Shown here piece after piece: positions 38,864 to 52,690 of a DNA stretch of 64,000 bases. A program made the translations under genes and the position numbers. The stretch spans positions 19,066,531-19,130,530 of the forward strand of contig CM039506.1 in NCBI GenBank assembly GCA_022432975.1, in the 5' to 3' direction. This stretch comes from Begonia masoniana. Lineage: Eukaryota; Streptophyta; Magnoliopsida; Cucurbitales; Begoniaceae. Each line of letters begins with the position of its first letter. Positions within the stretch are counted from its first letter, which is position 1. Below the pieces are notes generated by a model. It worked only from the letters and a program-made list of their open reading frames with translations, did no database searches and had not been told where the DNA came from.

Positions 38864-38897
38864 AATTTTCGGAATTTTTTTTTTTTTGAATTTTCGG

Positions 38898-39006
<109 letters not shown>

Positions 39007-39015
39007 AATTTTCGG

Positions 39016-39522
<507 letters not shown>

Positions 39523-39531
39523 AATTTTCGG

Positions 39532-39571
<40 letters not shown>

Positions 39572-39580
39572 AATTTTCGG

Positions 39581-39695
<115 letters not shown>

Positions 39696-39854
39696 AATTT
39701 TCGGAATTTTTTTTTTTTTTTTTTTTTTGAATTTTCGGAATTTTTTTTTTTTTTTTTTGAATTTTCGGAATTTTTTTTTTTTTTTTTTGAATTTTCGGAA
39801 TTTTTTTTTTTTTTTTTTGAATTTTCGGAATTTTTTTTTTTTTTGAATTTTCGG

Positions 39855-39988
<134 letters not shown>

Positions 39989-39997
39989 AATTTTCGG

Positions 39998-40048
<51 letters not shown>

Positions 40049-40085
40049 AATTTTCGGAATTTTTTTTTTTTTTTTGAATTTTCGG

Positions 40086-40134
<49 letters not shown>

Positions 40135-40170
40135 AATTTTCGGAATTTTTTTTTTTTTTTGAATTTTCGG

Positions 40171-40212
<42 letters not shown>

Positions 40213-40213
<1 letters not shown>

Positions 40214-40341
40214 AAACCCGGCAAACTTGCAGAAATAGAAATCCGACTTGAGATTCGGATGCTAGGGTTCGAGACAAGCAAAGATATGTCTTTCTCGATT
40301 GGCAGTACAAAAGAAGTTTCTCGTTATTAACAAACGAGAGC
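40213..40341. repeat. 129-bp unique insert, copy 2
   Basis: Exact copy of 39262-39390 by eye. Perfect identity of two such pieces inside a degenerate homopolymer region points to a very recent duplication or to the same molecule being assembled twice. Confidence 0.85.
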
Positions 40342-40422
40342 TTTTTTTTTTTTTTTTTTTTTGAATTTTCGGAATTTTTTTTTTTTTGAATTTTCGGAAT
40401 TTTTTTTTTTTTTTTTTTTTTT

Positions 40423-43400
40423 TTTTGGAACAAATCGATTGAAGTGAAGTTTCTTATACTTCATCAAACGCATTACTAAGTCCTAATTACGCGTCCATGA
40501 AGGTTATTGGGTCCTCAATACACGTCGTTCTCATCACTTCAAGTTAAAACCTTGAAGGTGAAATGGATAACTTAGGTTCTAACCACAAGTCTAGTAACAG
40601 TCAACCTCTTTTCCTTGATACATTCAGTTCTTTTGGAACAAATCGATTAAAGTGAAGTTTCTTATACTTTATCAAACGCATTACTAAGTCCTAATTACGC
40701 GTCCATGAAGGTTATTGGGTCCTCAATACACTTCGTTCTCATCACTTCAAGTTAAACCTTGAAGGTGAAATGGATAACTTAGGTTCTAACCACAAGTCAT
40801 GTAATAGTCAACCTCATTTGCTTGATACGTTCAGTTCTTTTGGAACAAATCGATTGAAGTGAAGTTTCTTATACTTCATCAAACGCATTACTAAGTCCTA
40901 ATTACGCGTCCATGAAGGTTATTGGGTCCTCAATACACTTCGTTCTCATCACTTCAAGTTAAACCTTGAAGGTGAAATGGATAACTTAGGTTCTAACCAC
41001 AAGTCATGTAACAGTCAACCTCATTTGCTTGATACGTTCAGTTCTTTTGGAACAAATTGATTGAAGTGAAGTTTCTTATACTTCATCAAACGCATTACTA
41101 AGTCCTAATTACGCGTCCATGTAGCTTATTGGGTCCTCAATACACTTCGTTCTCATCACTTCAAATTAAAAACTTAAAGGTGAAATGGATAACTTAGGTT
41201 CTAACAACAAGTCATGTAACAGTCAACCTCATTTGCTTGATACGTTTAGTTCTTTTGGAACAAATCGATTGAAGTGAAGTTTCTTATACATCATCAAACG
41301 CATTACTAAGTCCTAATTACGCGTCCATGAAGGTTATTGGGTCCTCAATACACTTCGTTCTCATCACTTCAAGTTAAATCCTTGAATGTGAAATTGATAA
41401 CTTCGGTTGTAACAACAAGTCAAGTAACAGTCAACCTCATTAGCTTGATACGTTCAGTTCTTTTGGAACAAATCGATTGAAGTGAAGGTTCTTTTACTTC
41501 ATCAAACGCATTACTAAGTCCTAATTACGCGTCCATGAAGCTTATTGGGTCCTCAATACACTTCGTTCTCATCACTTCGAGTTAAAGCCTTGAAGGTGAA
41601 ATGGATAACTTCGGTTGTAACAACAAGTCATGTAACAGTCAACCTCATTAGCTTGATACGTTCAGTTCTTTTGGAACAAATCGATTGAAGTGAAGGTTCT
41701 TTTACTTCATCAAACGCATTACTAAGTCCTAATTACGCGTCCATGAAGCTTATTGGGTCCTCAATACACTTCGTTCTCATCACTTCGAGTTAAAGCCTTG
41801 AAGGTGAAATGGATAACTTCGGTTGTAACAACAAGTCAAGTAACAGTCAACCTCATTAGCTTGATACGTTCAGTTCTTTTGGAACAAATCGATTGAAGTG
41901 AAGGTTCTTTTACTTCATCAAACGCATTACTAAGTCCTAATTACGCGTCCATGAAGCTTATTGGGTCCTCAATACACTTCGTTCTCATCACTTCGAGTTA
42001 AAGCCTTGAAGGTGAAATGGATAACTTCGGTTGTAACAACAAGTCAAGTAACAGTCAACCTCATTAGCTTGATACGTTCAGTTCTTTTGGAACAAATCGA
42101 TTGAAGTGAAGGTTCTTTTACTTCATCAAACGCATTACTAAGTCCTAATTACGCGTCCATGAAGCTTATTGGGTCCTCAATACACTTCGTTCTCATCACT
42201 TCGAGTTAAAGCCTTGAAGGTGAAATGGATAACTTCGGTTGTAACAACAAGTCAAGTAACAGTCAACCTCATTAGCTTGATACGTTCAGTTCTTTTGGAA
42301 CAAATCGATTGAAGTGAAGGTTCTTTTACTTCATCAAACGCATTACTAAGTCCTAATTACGCGTCCATGAAGCTTATTGGGTCCTCAATACACTTCGTTC
42401 TCATCACTTCGAGTTAAAGCCTTGAAGGTGAAATGGATAACTTCGGTTGTAACAACAAGTCATGTAACAGTCAACCTCATTAGCTTGATACGTTCAGTTC
42501 TTTTGGAACAAATCGATTGAAGTGAAGGTTCTTTTACTTCATCAAACGCATTACTAAGTCCTAATTACGCGTCCATGAAGCTTATTGGGTCCTCAATACA
42601 CTTCGTTCTCATCACTTCGAGTTAAAGCCTTGAAGGTGAAATGGATAACTTCGGTTGTAACAACAAGTCAAGTAACAGTCAACCTCATTAGCTTGATACG
42701 TTCAGTTCTTTTGGAACAAATCGATTGAAGTGAAGGTTCTTTTACTTCATCAAACGCATTACTAAGTCCTAATTACGCGTCCATGAAGCTTATTGGGTCC
42801 TCAATACACTTCGTTCTCATCACTTCGAGTTAAAGACTTGAAGGTGAAATGGATAAATTCGGTTGTAACAACAAGTCATGTAACAGTCAACCTCATTAGC
42901 TTGAGACGTTCAGTTGTTTTGGAACAAATCGATAGAAGTGAAGGTTCTTTTACTTCATCAAACGCATTACTAAGTTCTAATTACATGTCCATGAAGCTTA
43001 TTAGGTCCTCAATACACTTCGTTCTCATCACTTCGAGTTAAAGCCTTGAAGTTGAAATGGATAACTTCGGTTGTAACAACAAGTCAAGTAACAGTTAACC
43101 TCATTAGCTTGATACGTTCAGTTTTTCTGGAACAAATCGATTGAAGTGAAGGTTCTTTAACTTCATCAAACGCATTACTTAATACTAATTGCGCGTCCAT
43201 GAAGCTTATTGGGTCCTCAATACACTTCGTTCTCATCACTTCCAGTTAAAGCCTTGAAGGTGAAATGGATAACTTCGGTTGTAACAACAAGTCAAGTAAC
43301 AGTCAACCTCATTAGCTTGATACGTCAGTTCTTTTGGAACAAATCGATTGAAGTGAAGGTTCTTTTTACTCATCAAACGCATTACTAAGTTCTAATTACA

Positions 43401-46400
43401 TGTCCATGAAGCTTATTAGGTCCTCAATACACTTCGTTCTCATCACTTCGAGTTAAAGCCTTGAAGTTGAAATGGATACTTCGGTTGTAACAACAAAGTC
43501 AGTAACAGTCACCTCATTAGCTTGATACGTCGTTTGTTCTGGAACAATCGATTGAAGGAAGGTTCTTTAACTTCATCAAACGCATTACTTAATACTAATT
43601 GCGCGTCCATGAAGCTTATTTGGTCCTCAATCCACTTCGTTCTCATCACTTCGAGTTAAAGCCTTGAAGGTGAAATGGATAACTTCGGTTGTAACAACAA
43701 GTCAAGTAACAGTCAACCTTATTAGCTTGATACGTTCAGTTCTTTTGGAACAAATCGATTGAAGTAAAGGTTCTTTTACTTCATCAAACGTATTACTAAG
43801 TTCTAATTACGCGTCCATGAAGCTTATTGAATCCTCAATAAACTTCGTTCTCATCACTTCAACTTAAAGACTTGAAGGTGAAATGGAAAACTTCGGTTGT
43901 AACAAGAAATCATCTAAAAGTCAACCTCATTAGCTTGATACGTTCAGTTCTTTTGGAACAAATCGATTGAAGTGAATGTTCTTTTACTTAATCAAACGCA
44001 TTACTATGGCCTAATTACGTGTCCATGATGCTTATTGGGTCCTTAATACACTTCGTTCTCATCACTTCAACTTAAAGCCTTGAAGGTAAAATGGATAACT
44101 TCGGTTGTAACAACAAGCCATGTAACAGTCAACCTCATTAGCTTGATATGTTCAGTTGTTTTGGAACAAATCGATTGAAGTGAAGGTTCTTTTACTTCAT
44201 CAAACGCATTACTAAGTCCTAATTACACGTCTATGAAGCTTATTAGGTCCTCAATACACTTCGTTCTCATCACTTCGAGTTAAAGCCTTGAAGGTGAAAT
44301 GGATAACTTCGGTTTGTAACAACAAGTCATGTAACAGTCAACCTCATTAGCTTGATACGTTCAGTTCTTTTGAAAAAACGATTGAAGTGAAGGTTCTTTA
44401 ACTTCATCAAACGCATTACTTAATACTAATTGCGCGTCCATGAAGCTTATTGGGTCCTCAATACACTTCGTTCTCATCACTTCGAGTTAAAGCCTTGAAG
44501 GTGAAATGGATAACTTTGGATTTGTAAACAACAAGTCATGTAACAGTCAACCTCATTAGCTTGATAAGTTCAGTTGTTCTGAAACAAACGATTGAAGTGA
44601 AGGTCTTTTACTTCATCAAACGCATTACTTAATACTAATTGCGCGTCCATGAAGCTTATTGGGTCCTCAATACACTTCGTTCTCATCACTTCGAGTTAAA
44701 GCCTTGAAGGTGAAATGGATACTTCGTTGTAACAACAAGTCAAGTAACAGTCAACCTCATTAGCTTGATACGTCAGTTCTTTTGGAACAAATCGATTGAA
44801 GTGAATGTTCTTTTACTTCGTCAAATGCATTACTAAGTCCTAATTACGCTTCCATGAAGCTTATTGGGTCATCAATACACTTCGTTCTCATCACTTCGAG
44901 TTAAAGACTTGAAGGTGAAATGGATAACTTGGTTGTAACAACAAGTCAAGTAACAGTCAACCTCATTAGCTTGATACGTTCAGTTCTTTTGGAACAAATC
45001 GATTGAAGGAAGGTTCTTTTACTTCATCAAACGCATTACTTTAATACTAATTGCGCGTCCATGAAGCTTATTGGGTCCTCAATACACTTCGTTCTCATCA
45101 CTTCCAGTTAAAGCCTTGAAGGTGAAATGGATAACTTCGGTTGTAACAACAAGTCAAGTAACAGTCAACTTTATTAGCTTGATACGTTCAGTTCTTTTGG
45201 AACAAATCGATAGAAGTGAAGGTTCTTTTACTTCATCAAACGCATTACTAAGTTCTAATTACATGTCCATGAAGCTTATTAGGTCCTCAATACACTTCGT
45301 TCTCATCACTTTGAGTTAAAGCCTTGAAGTTGAAATGGATAACTTCGGTTGTAACAACAAGTCAAGTAACAGTTAACCTCATTAGCTTGATACGTTCAGT
45401 TGTTCTGGAACAAATCGATTGAAGTGAAGGTTCTTTAACTTCATCAAACGCATTACTTAATACTAATTGCGCGTCCATGAAGCTTATTGGGTCCTCAATC
45501 CACTTCGTTCTCATCACTTCGAGTTAAAGCCTTGAAGGTGAAATGGAAAACTTCGGTTGTAACAAGAAATCATCTAAAAGTCAACCTCATTAGCTTGATA
45601 CGTTCAGTTCTTTTGGAACAAATCGATTGAAGTGAATGTTCTTTTACTTCATCAAACGCATTACTAAGTCCTAATTACGCGTCCATGAAGCTTATTGGGT
45701 CCTCAATACACTTCGTTCTCATCACTTCGAGTTAAAGCCTTGAAGGTGAAATGGATAACTTCGGTTGTAACAACAAGTCATGTAACAGTCAACCTCATTA
45801 GCTTGATACGTTCAGTTGTTTTGGAACAAATCGATTGAAGTGAAGGTTCTTTTACTTCATCAAACGCATTACTAAGTCCTAATTACACGTCCATGAAGCT
45901 TATTGGTCCTCAATACACTTCGTTCTCATCACTTCGAGTTAAAGCCTGAAGGTGAAATGGATAACTTCGGTTGAAACAACAAGTCATCTAACAGTCAACC
46001 ACATTAGCTTGATACGTTCAGTTCTTTTGAAAAAAATCGATTGAAGTGAAGGTTCTTTTACTTCATCAAACGCATTACTAAGTCCTAATTACACGTCTAT
46101 GAAGCTTATTAGGTCCTCAATACACTTCGTTCTCATCACTTCGAGTTAAAGCCTTGAAGGTGAAATGGATAACTTCGGTTGAAACAACAAGTCATCTAAC
46201 AGTCAACCACATTAGCTTGATACGTTCAGTTCTTTTGAAAAAAATCGATTGAAGTGAAGGTTCTTTTACTTCATCAAACGCATTACTAAGTCCTAATTAC
46301 GCATCCATAAAGCTTATTGGGTACTCAATACACTTCGTTCTCGTCACTTCAAGTTAAAGCGTTGATGGTGAAATGGATAACTTTGGATGTAACAACAAGT

Positions 46401-49400
46401 CATGTAACAGTCAACCTCATTAGCTTGATACGTTCAGTTGTTCTGAAACAAATCGATTGAAGTGAAGGTTGTTTCACTTCATCAAATGCATTACTAAGTA
46501 CTAATTACGCGTCCATGAAGATTATTGGGTCCTCAATACACTTCGTTCTCATCACTTCGAGTTAAAGCCTTGAAGGTGAAATGGATAACTTCGGTTGTAA
46601 CAACAAGTCATGTAATAGTCAACCTCATTAGCTTAATACGTTCAGTTCTTTTGGAACAAATCGATTGAAGTGAATGTTCTTTTACTTCATCAAATGCATT
46701 ACTAAGTCCTAATTACGCTTCCATGAAGCTTATTGGGTCATCAATACACTTCGTTCTCATCACTTCGAGTTAAAGCCTTGAAGGTGAAATGGATAACTTT
46801 GGTTGTAACAACAAGTCATGTAACAGTTCACCTCATTATCCTGATACGTTCAGTTGTTTTGGATCAAATCGATTGAAGTGAAGGTTCTTTTACTTCATCA
46901 AACGCATTACTAAGTTAAAATTACACTTCCATGAAGCTTATTGGGTCATCAATACACTTCGTTCTCATCACTTCGAGTTAAAGCCTTGAAGGTGAAATGT
47001 ATAACTTCAGTTGTAACAACAAGTTATGTAACAGTCAACTTCATTAGCTTGGTACGTTGGTTGTTTTGGAAGAAATCGATTGAAGTGAAGGTTCTTTTAC
47101 TTCATCAAACGCATTACTAAGTCCTAATTACGCGTCCAAGAAGCTTATTTGGTCCTCAATACACTTCGTTCTCATCACTTCAAGTTAAAGCCATGATGGT
47201 GAAATGGATAACTTCAGTTGTAACAACAAGTCATGTAACAGTAAACCCCATTAGCTTGATACGTTCAGTTTTTTTGGAACAAATAGATTGAAGTGAAGGT
47301 TCTTTTACTTCATCAAACAAATTACTAAGTCCTAACTACGCGTCCATAAAGCTTATTGGGTCCTCAATACACTTCGTTCTCATCACTTCAACTTAAAGAC
47401 TTGAAGGTGAAATGGAAAACTTCGGTTGTAACAACAAGTCATGTAAAAGTCAACCTCATTAGGTTGATACGTTCAGCTCTTTTGGAACAAATCAATTGAA
47501 GTGAATGTTCTTTTACTTTATCAAATGCATTACTAAGTCCTAATTACGCGTCCATGAATCTTATTGGGTCCTTAATACATTTCGTTCTCATCACTTCAAG
47601 TTAAAGACTTGAAGGTGAAATGGATAAATTCGGTTGTAACAACAAGTCATGTAACAGTCAACCTCCTTAGCTTGAGACGTTCAGTTGTTTTGGAACAAAT
47701 CGATAAAAGTGAAGGTTCTTTTACTTCATCAAACGCATTACTAAGTTCTAATTACATGTCCATGAAGCTTATTAGGTCCTCAATACACTTCGTTCTCATC
47801 ACTTCGAGCTAAAGCCTTGAAGGTGAAATGGATAACTTCGGTTGTAACAACAAGTCATGTAACAGTCAACCACATTAGCTTGATACGTTCAGTTCTTTTG
47901 AAACAAATCGATTGAAGTGAAGGTTCTTTTACTTCATCAAACGCATTACTAAGTCCTAATTACGCATCCATGAAGCTTATTGGGTCCTCAATACACTTCG
48001 TTCTCGTCACTTCAAGTTAAAGCTTTGATGGTGAAATAAATAACTTCGGTTTTAACAACAAGTCATGTAACAGTCAACCTCATTAGCTTGATACGTTCAG
48101 TTGTTCTGGAATAAATCTATTGAAGTGAAGGTTCTTTAACTTCATCAAACGCAATACTAAGTACTAATTGCGCGTCCATGAAGCTTATTGGGTCCTCAAT
48201 ACACTTCGTTCTCATCACTTCGAGTTAAATCCTTGAAGTTGAAATGGATAACTTCGGTTGTAACAACAAGTCAAGTAACAGTCAATCTCATTTGCTTGAT
48301 ACGTTCAGTTGTTCTGGAACAAATCGATTGAAGTGAAGGTTCTTTAACTTCATCAAACGCATTACTTAATACTAATTGCGCGTCCATGAAGCTTATTGGG
48401 TCCTCAATACACTTCGTTCTCATCACTTCGAGTTAAAGCCTTGAAGGTGAAATGGATAACTTTGGTTGTAACAACCAGTCAAGTAACAGTCAACCTTATT
48501 AGCTTGATACTTTCAGTTCTTTTGGAACAAATCGATTGAAGTAAAGGTTCTTTTACTTCATCAAATGCATTACTAAGTTCTAATTACGCGTCCATGAAGC
48601 TTATTGGATCCTCAATAAACTTCGTTCTCATCACTTCAACTTAAAGACTTGAAGGTGAAATGGAAAACTTCGGTTGTAACAACAAGTCATCTAAAAGTCA
48701 ACCTCATTAGCTTGATACGTTCAGTTCTTTTGGAACAAATCGATTGAAGTGAATGTTCTTTTACTTCATCAAACGCATTACTAAGGCCTAATTACGCGTC
48801 CATGAAGCTTATTGGGTCCTTATTACACTTCGTTCTCATCACTTCAAGTTAAAACCTTGAAGGTGAAATGGATAACTTCGGTTGTAACAACAAGTCATGT
48901 AACAGTCAACCTCATTAGCTTGATACGTTCAGTTCTTTTGAAACAATTCGATTGAAGTGAAGGTTCTTTTACTTCATCAAACGCATTACAAAGTCATAAT
49001 TACGCGTCCATGAAGCTTATTGGGTCCTAAATACACTTCGTTCTGATCACTTCAAGTTAAAGCCTTGAAGGTCAAATGAATAACTTCGGTTCTAAAAACA
49101 AGTCATGTAACAGTCAACCTCATTAGCTTGATACGATCAGTTCTTTTGGAAAAAATCGATTGAAGTGAAGGTTCTTTTACTTCATCAATTGCATTACTAA
49201 GTCCTAATTACGCGTCCATGAAGCTTATTGGGTCCTCAATACACTTCGTTCTCATCACTTCGAGTTAAAGCCTTGAAGTTTAAATGGATAACTTCGATTT
49301 TAACAACAAGTCATGTAACAGTCAACCTCATTAGCTTGATACGTTCAGTTCTTTTGGAACAAATCGATTGAAGTGAAGGTTCTTTTACTTCATCAAACGC

Positions 49401-50073
49401 ATTACTAAGGCCTAATTACGCGTCCATGAAGCTTATTGGGTCCTTAATACACTTCGTTCTCATCACTTCAACTTAAAGCCTTGAAGGTGAAATGGATAAC
49501 TTCGGTTGTAACAACAAGTCATGTAACAGTCAACCTCATTAGCATGATACGTTCAGTTCTTTTGGAACAAATCGATTGAAGTGAAGGTTCTTTTACTTCA
49601 TCAAATGCATTACTAAGTCCTAATTACGCGTCCAAGAAGCTTATTGGGTCCTCAATACACTTCGTTCTCATCACTTCAAGTTATTGCGTTGAAGGTGAAA
49701 TGGATAACTTCGGTTGTAACAACAAGTCATGTAACAGTCAACCTCATTAGCTTGATACGTTCAGTTCTTTTGAAACAAATCGATTGAAGTGAAGGTTCTT
49801 TTACTTCATCAAACGCATTACAAAGTCATAATTACGCGTCCATGAAGCTTATTGGGTCCTAAATACACTTCGTACTGATCACTTCAAGTTAAAGCCTTGA
49901 AGGTCAAATGAATAACTTCGGTTGTAAAAACAAGTCATGTAACAGTCAACCTCATTAGCTTGATACGTTCAGTTCTTTTGGAACAAATCGATTGAAGTGA
50001 ATTTTCTTTTACTTCATCAAACGCATTACTAAGTCCTAATTACGCGTCAATGAAGCTTATTGGTTCCTCAATA
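40423..50073 (+). repeat. 208-bp satellite array, block 5
   Basis: About 46 plus-oriented monomers. The first five (to about 41.39 kb) are subfamily B-like: AGGTTCTAACCACAAG, GAAGTTTCTTATAC, GAAGGTTATTGGG. From 41.4 to 42.8 kb come near-identical A copies marked by AAGTCAAGTAACAG. At 42.8-44.1 kb the order of variants repeats that of 32.1-33.4 kb. From 43.32 to 44.78 kb single-base indels are frequent. The remainder to 50.07 kb is a diverged A array. It ends at CCTCAATA against S2. No genes are seen. Confidence 0.96.
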
Positions 50074-50090
50074 AAAGGCGCCTTTTATTG
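50069..50090. other. 22-bp perfect palindrome at the left edge of S2
   Basis: A perfect inverted repeat centred on GGCGCC, core AAAAGGCGCCTTTT with CAAT/ATTG outside. It straddles the satellite boundary: CAATA belongs to the satellite, and the rest is new sequence. Confidence 0.9.
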
Positions 50091-50199
50091 TAACAACCCG
50101 GCCCCCGTAACCCGAGGGTTTACACCGAGCTGTGCGGTACCATCCCCGCCACGTGGCTTCGTTTTCTGTTCGCCACGTGTACTCACAGAACTTTCCCCT

Positions 50200-50285
50200 C
50201 TCTGTCGGTTGTTTTTGCCTTCCTCCCCACTCGAACCCAAGACCTCAGGGTTAAGTACCTGGGCTACAAGTGAGGAGTACCAAAA
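50200..50285 (-). other. Possible tRNA-like (SINE head) segment
   Basis: On the minus strand TAGCCCAGGTA (50266-50256) resembles an A box and GGGTTCGAG (50238-50230) resembles a B box of an RNA polymerase III promoter, about 30 bp between them proximally as in tRNA-derived SINEs. The A box has a mismatch at its last base and no tail or target duplication is visible. It may be chance within the retroelement interior. Confidence 0.25.
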
Positions 50286-50293
50286 TTCTGAAT

Positions 50294-50301
50294 AAGGAGG
50301 G
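50294..50301 (+). other. S2 polypurine tract
   Basis: AAGGAGGG five bases before the LTR start TGTAATATCC. It orients the element as plus and shows that the LTR is the 3' copy. Confidence 0.7.
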
Positions 50302-51558
50302 TAGAATGTAATATCCGGCTTGTACGGATTTCAGATATAATGTATTATATTATTATTTTATTATATAATGGCATTTTTGGTAAATATGTCAAATCAGGTC
50401 CGTTTCACGAAAAGAAAGCGTCATTACGATCCTAACGATTAATAGGAATTTTAAGGAAAGTATGAGAATTTTCGGAGACCAAACATTATGTTCCGAGTAA
50501 ATACACTTTTCGTTATGTAAAAGACGTTCTCGTAAAAATAGTAAACGAGGTCCGAATTGCGAACGGACAGTTTTAATAAATCTCAAATAAGTTGGATATA
50601 TTGGTGAAATATGGAGACTTGGTGAATCCAAATCGTTGGACGATTAACGAACCGAACGACGAAACAAATATAAAATATGTAGTAAGGGCAAAATGGTCAT
50701 TTTACAAACCAAATTTTATTAAAATCCTTAAACTTCTTCTTCCTTCTCCATTTTCACGCCAGAACACATTTTCTTCTTTCTTCCTCGCGAAACCCTCCCT
50801 GCCCGAGGCGACATCCGACGATCCGACCTCCGTTTCTCCTCCCGTTCGTTCCGTTTCCTTCACGTTTCTTCCTCCAATCGACGTTCTAGGTAAGTCTCTA
50901 TAGTTTTCGAGCGTTAAGTTTCGGTTTTCATAGAGTTATACGTTTAGGTTTACGATTAGGGTTTTGGAAAAAAATGAGATTTAGGGTTCGTAATTAATAG
51001 GTTAGCCTTGAATAAGTGTCTATTGAACGTATTAAACGTTATTGGACGAAGTTGGATCAATTCGTGAAAAAGTTTAAAATCCGAGAATTTTAGGATTTTC
51101 AGAAAAGTTCGTAATTCGAGAATTGAGGTGCCGAGCGTAAATTTCTCAAATAAATGGCTCGATGAAATGGATTAAAACTTTAGAAAGCCCTTAGTCAAGG
51201 TCTTGACAATTTGGAAGTTTATTAACTTAAACTTGTTTTAACGTCAATCCTTGTAAATTGCTTAGGTAAACAGCGCTCGTGGACGAAGCTTAGATTACAG
51301 CTTGCACGAGGTAAGTTCTCGTGATCTTCTTTGGCCGATTGGCCTACACCGTACGTCGAACGTCGTCTCGAGGAGTTTTGGAGATGCCTTTAGTTAGTTT
51401 TGCTCGGTTGGGTAGCTAGGTCTTAGGAGTTTATAGTTTATGCTTTTACAGTTAATATTATTTCTTGGTTACTGTAAGTTATTGAACTGTTCACGCATCA
51501 CTTGTTTTAAAGAAAAGCATGAAAATGAATTTCCGCACAGAGTTTTAAAGGTAACGTA

Positions 51559-51739
51559 AAGCATAGCACTGGCCGAAAGGCGTATTGAGCATAGTATTGG
51601 CCAAAAGGCGTATTGTATTGGCCGAAAGGCGTATTGTATTGGCCGAAAGGCGTATTGAGCATAGTATTGGCCGAAAGGCGTATTGAGCATAGTATTGGCC
51701 GAAAGGCGTATTGTATTGGCCGAAAGGCGTATTGAGCAT
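51559..51739 (+). repeat. 21/28-bp minisatellite in S2 LTR
   Basis: Seven units built on TATTGGCCGAAAGGCGTATT, four of which have the extra seven bases GAGCATA or GAGCATT (order by length 28, 21, 21, 28, 28, 21, 28). One unit has CCAAAAGG instead of CCGAAAGG. The S1 LTR lacks this array in the matching interval. The apparent ORFs across it are repeats, not genes. Confidence 0.9.
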
Positions 51740-52423
51740 TGCATAGTAAGATAAAATAAAACATGGTTTATCGAACTCATACGCACAGCATGCATAGCAT
51801 TTACTAGAGCTTACTGAGATTTTCATCTCATAGTGTATTGTATGGTGTAGGTGACCTTGATATCGAGGAACCAGGTGAGGATGGGATTCCTCCTCCTGAG
51901 GCATGATACGGTTGACGGAGGATGGCCGTGGTGGCGTGCTGCGCAGTCGAGGCTTAACCGACCCGTGGGAAGTATGTATAGAGTTTTGAGGGTTTAGGGA
52001 TATTTTGGGCTGATAGATTTATAAACATTATAGGATGTTTAAATAATGACATTTGTTTTGACATTCTGGAACTGTTTAGTTTTAATTGTATTTAACGTTA
52101 TGTAGAAATGTTTTGACACGTTATAGGATGTTACGGATAGTCTCGGTTTTTAGATATATCCACGCAGTTGGATTTCGCAAAGTCCGCTGAGAGTGGGTTG
52201 AATTTAGAAAGTTTTGATTGAGTTTAATTTCTAATTTGATTGGTGTATTGGTGATAAAGGCATTAGATATATGAAGTTCACTCTCTGGAATTCGATTTCC
52301 AGGGAGTATTGGTTGAAAATTTATAAGTGTTCTGCTCTCTGGAATCGAATTCCAGAGAGCAATTGTGAAGGAAAAACTGAGGGCGATCAAAGAAGGCATA
52401 GGATCGCTGCAAGGAGTGCAGAG

Positions 52424-52690
52424 ATCGATCGCTGGCAGCTGAATGGCTGCCAGCGATCAAGCGCTGGCAACAAGGGAGCTGCCAGCGACTGATCGCTGGC
52501 AGCATGGGAGCTGCCAGCGATTGATCGCTGGCAGCATGGAGCTGCCAGCGACTGGGCGCTGGCAGTATGCCAGCGCCCGATTGCTGGCAGCATGGAGCTG
52601 CCAGCGACTGGTCGCTGGCAGTATGCCAGCGCCCGATCGCTGGGCAGACATGCTGCTCAGCGATCGGCGCTGAGACTTGGTCGCTGGTCA
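52424..52690. repeat. Palindromic GC-rich minisatellite in S2 LTR
   Basis: Tandem units of about 32 bp, each a near-perfect inverted repeat with arms CTGCCAGCGA and TCGCTGGCAG around a short spacer, joined by CATGGAG or TATGC. At least seven hairpin arms pairs are visible. Every unit can fold on either strand. Confidence 0.88.

Noticed and set aside
42793..45319. Recurrent ORFs of about 80 residues starting Met-Gly-Pro-Gln-Tyr in the satellite
   Set aside because: They recur once per monomer because of the repeat itself; 208 is not a multiple of three, and variants shift the frame freely.
51469..51904. Minus-strand ORFs of 85 to 119 residues with repeating Ala-Phe-Arg-Pro units
   Set aside because: These are three frames of the 21/28-bp minisatellite in the S2 LTR.
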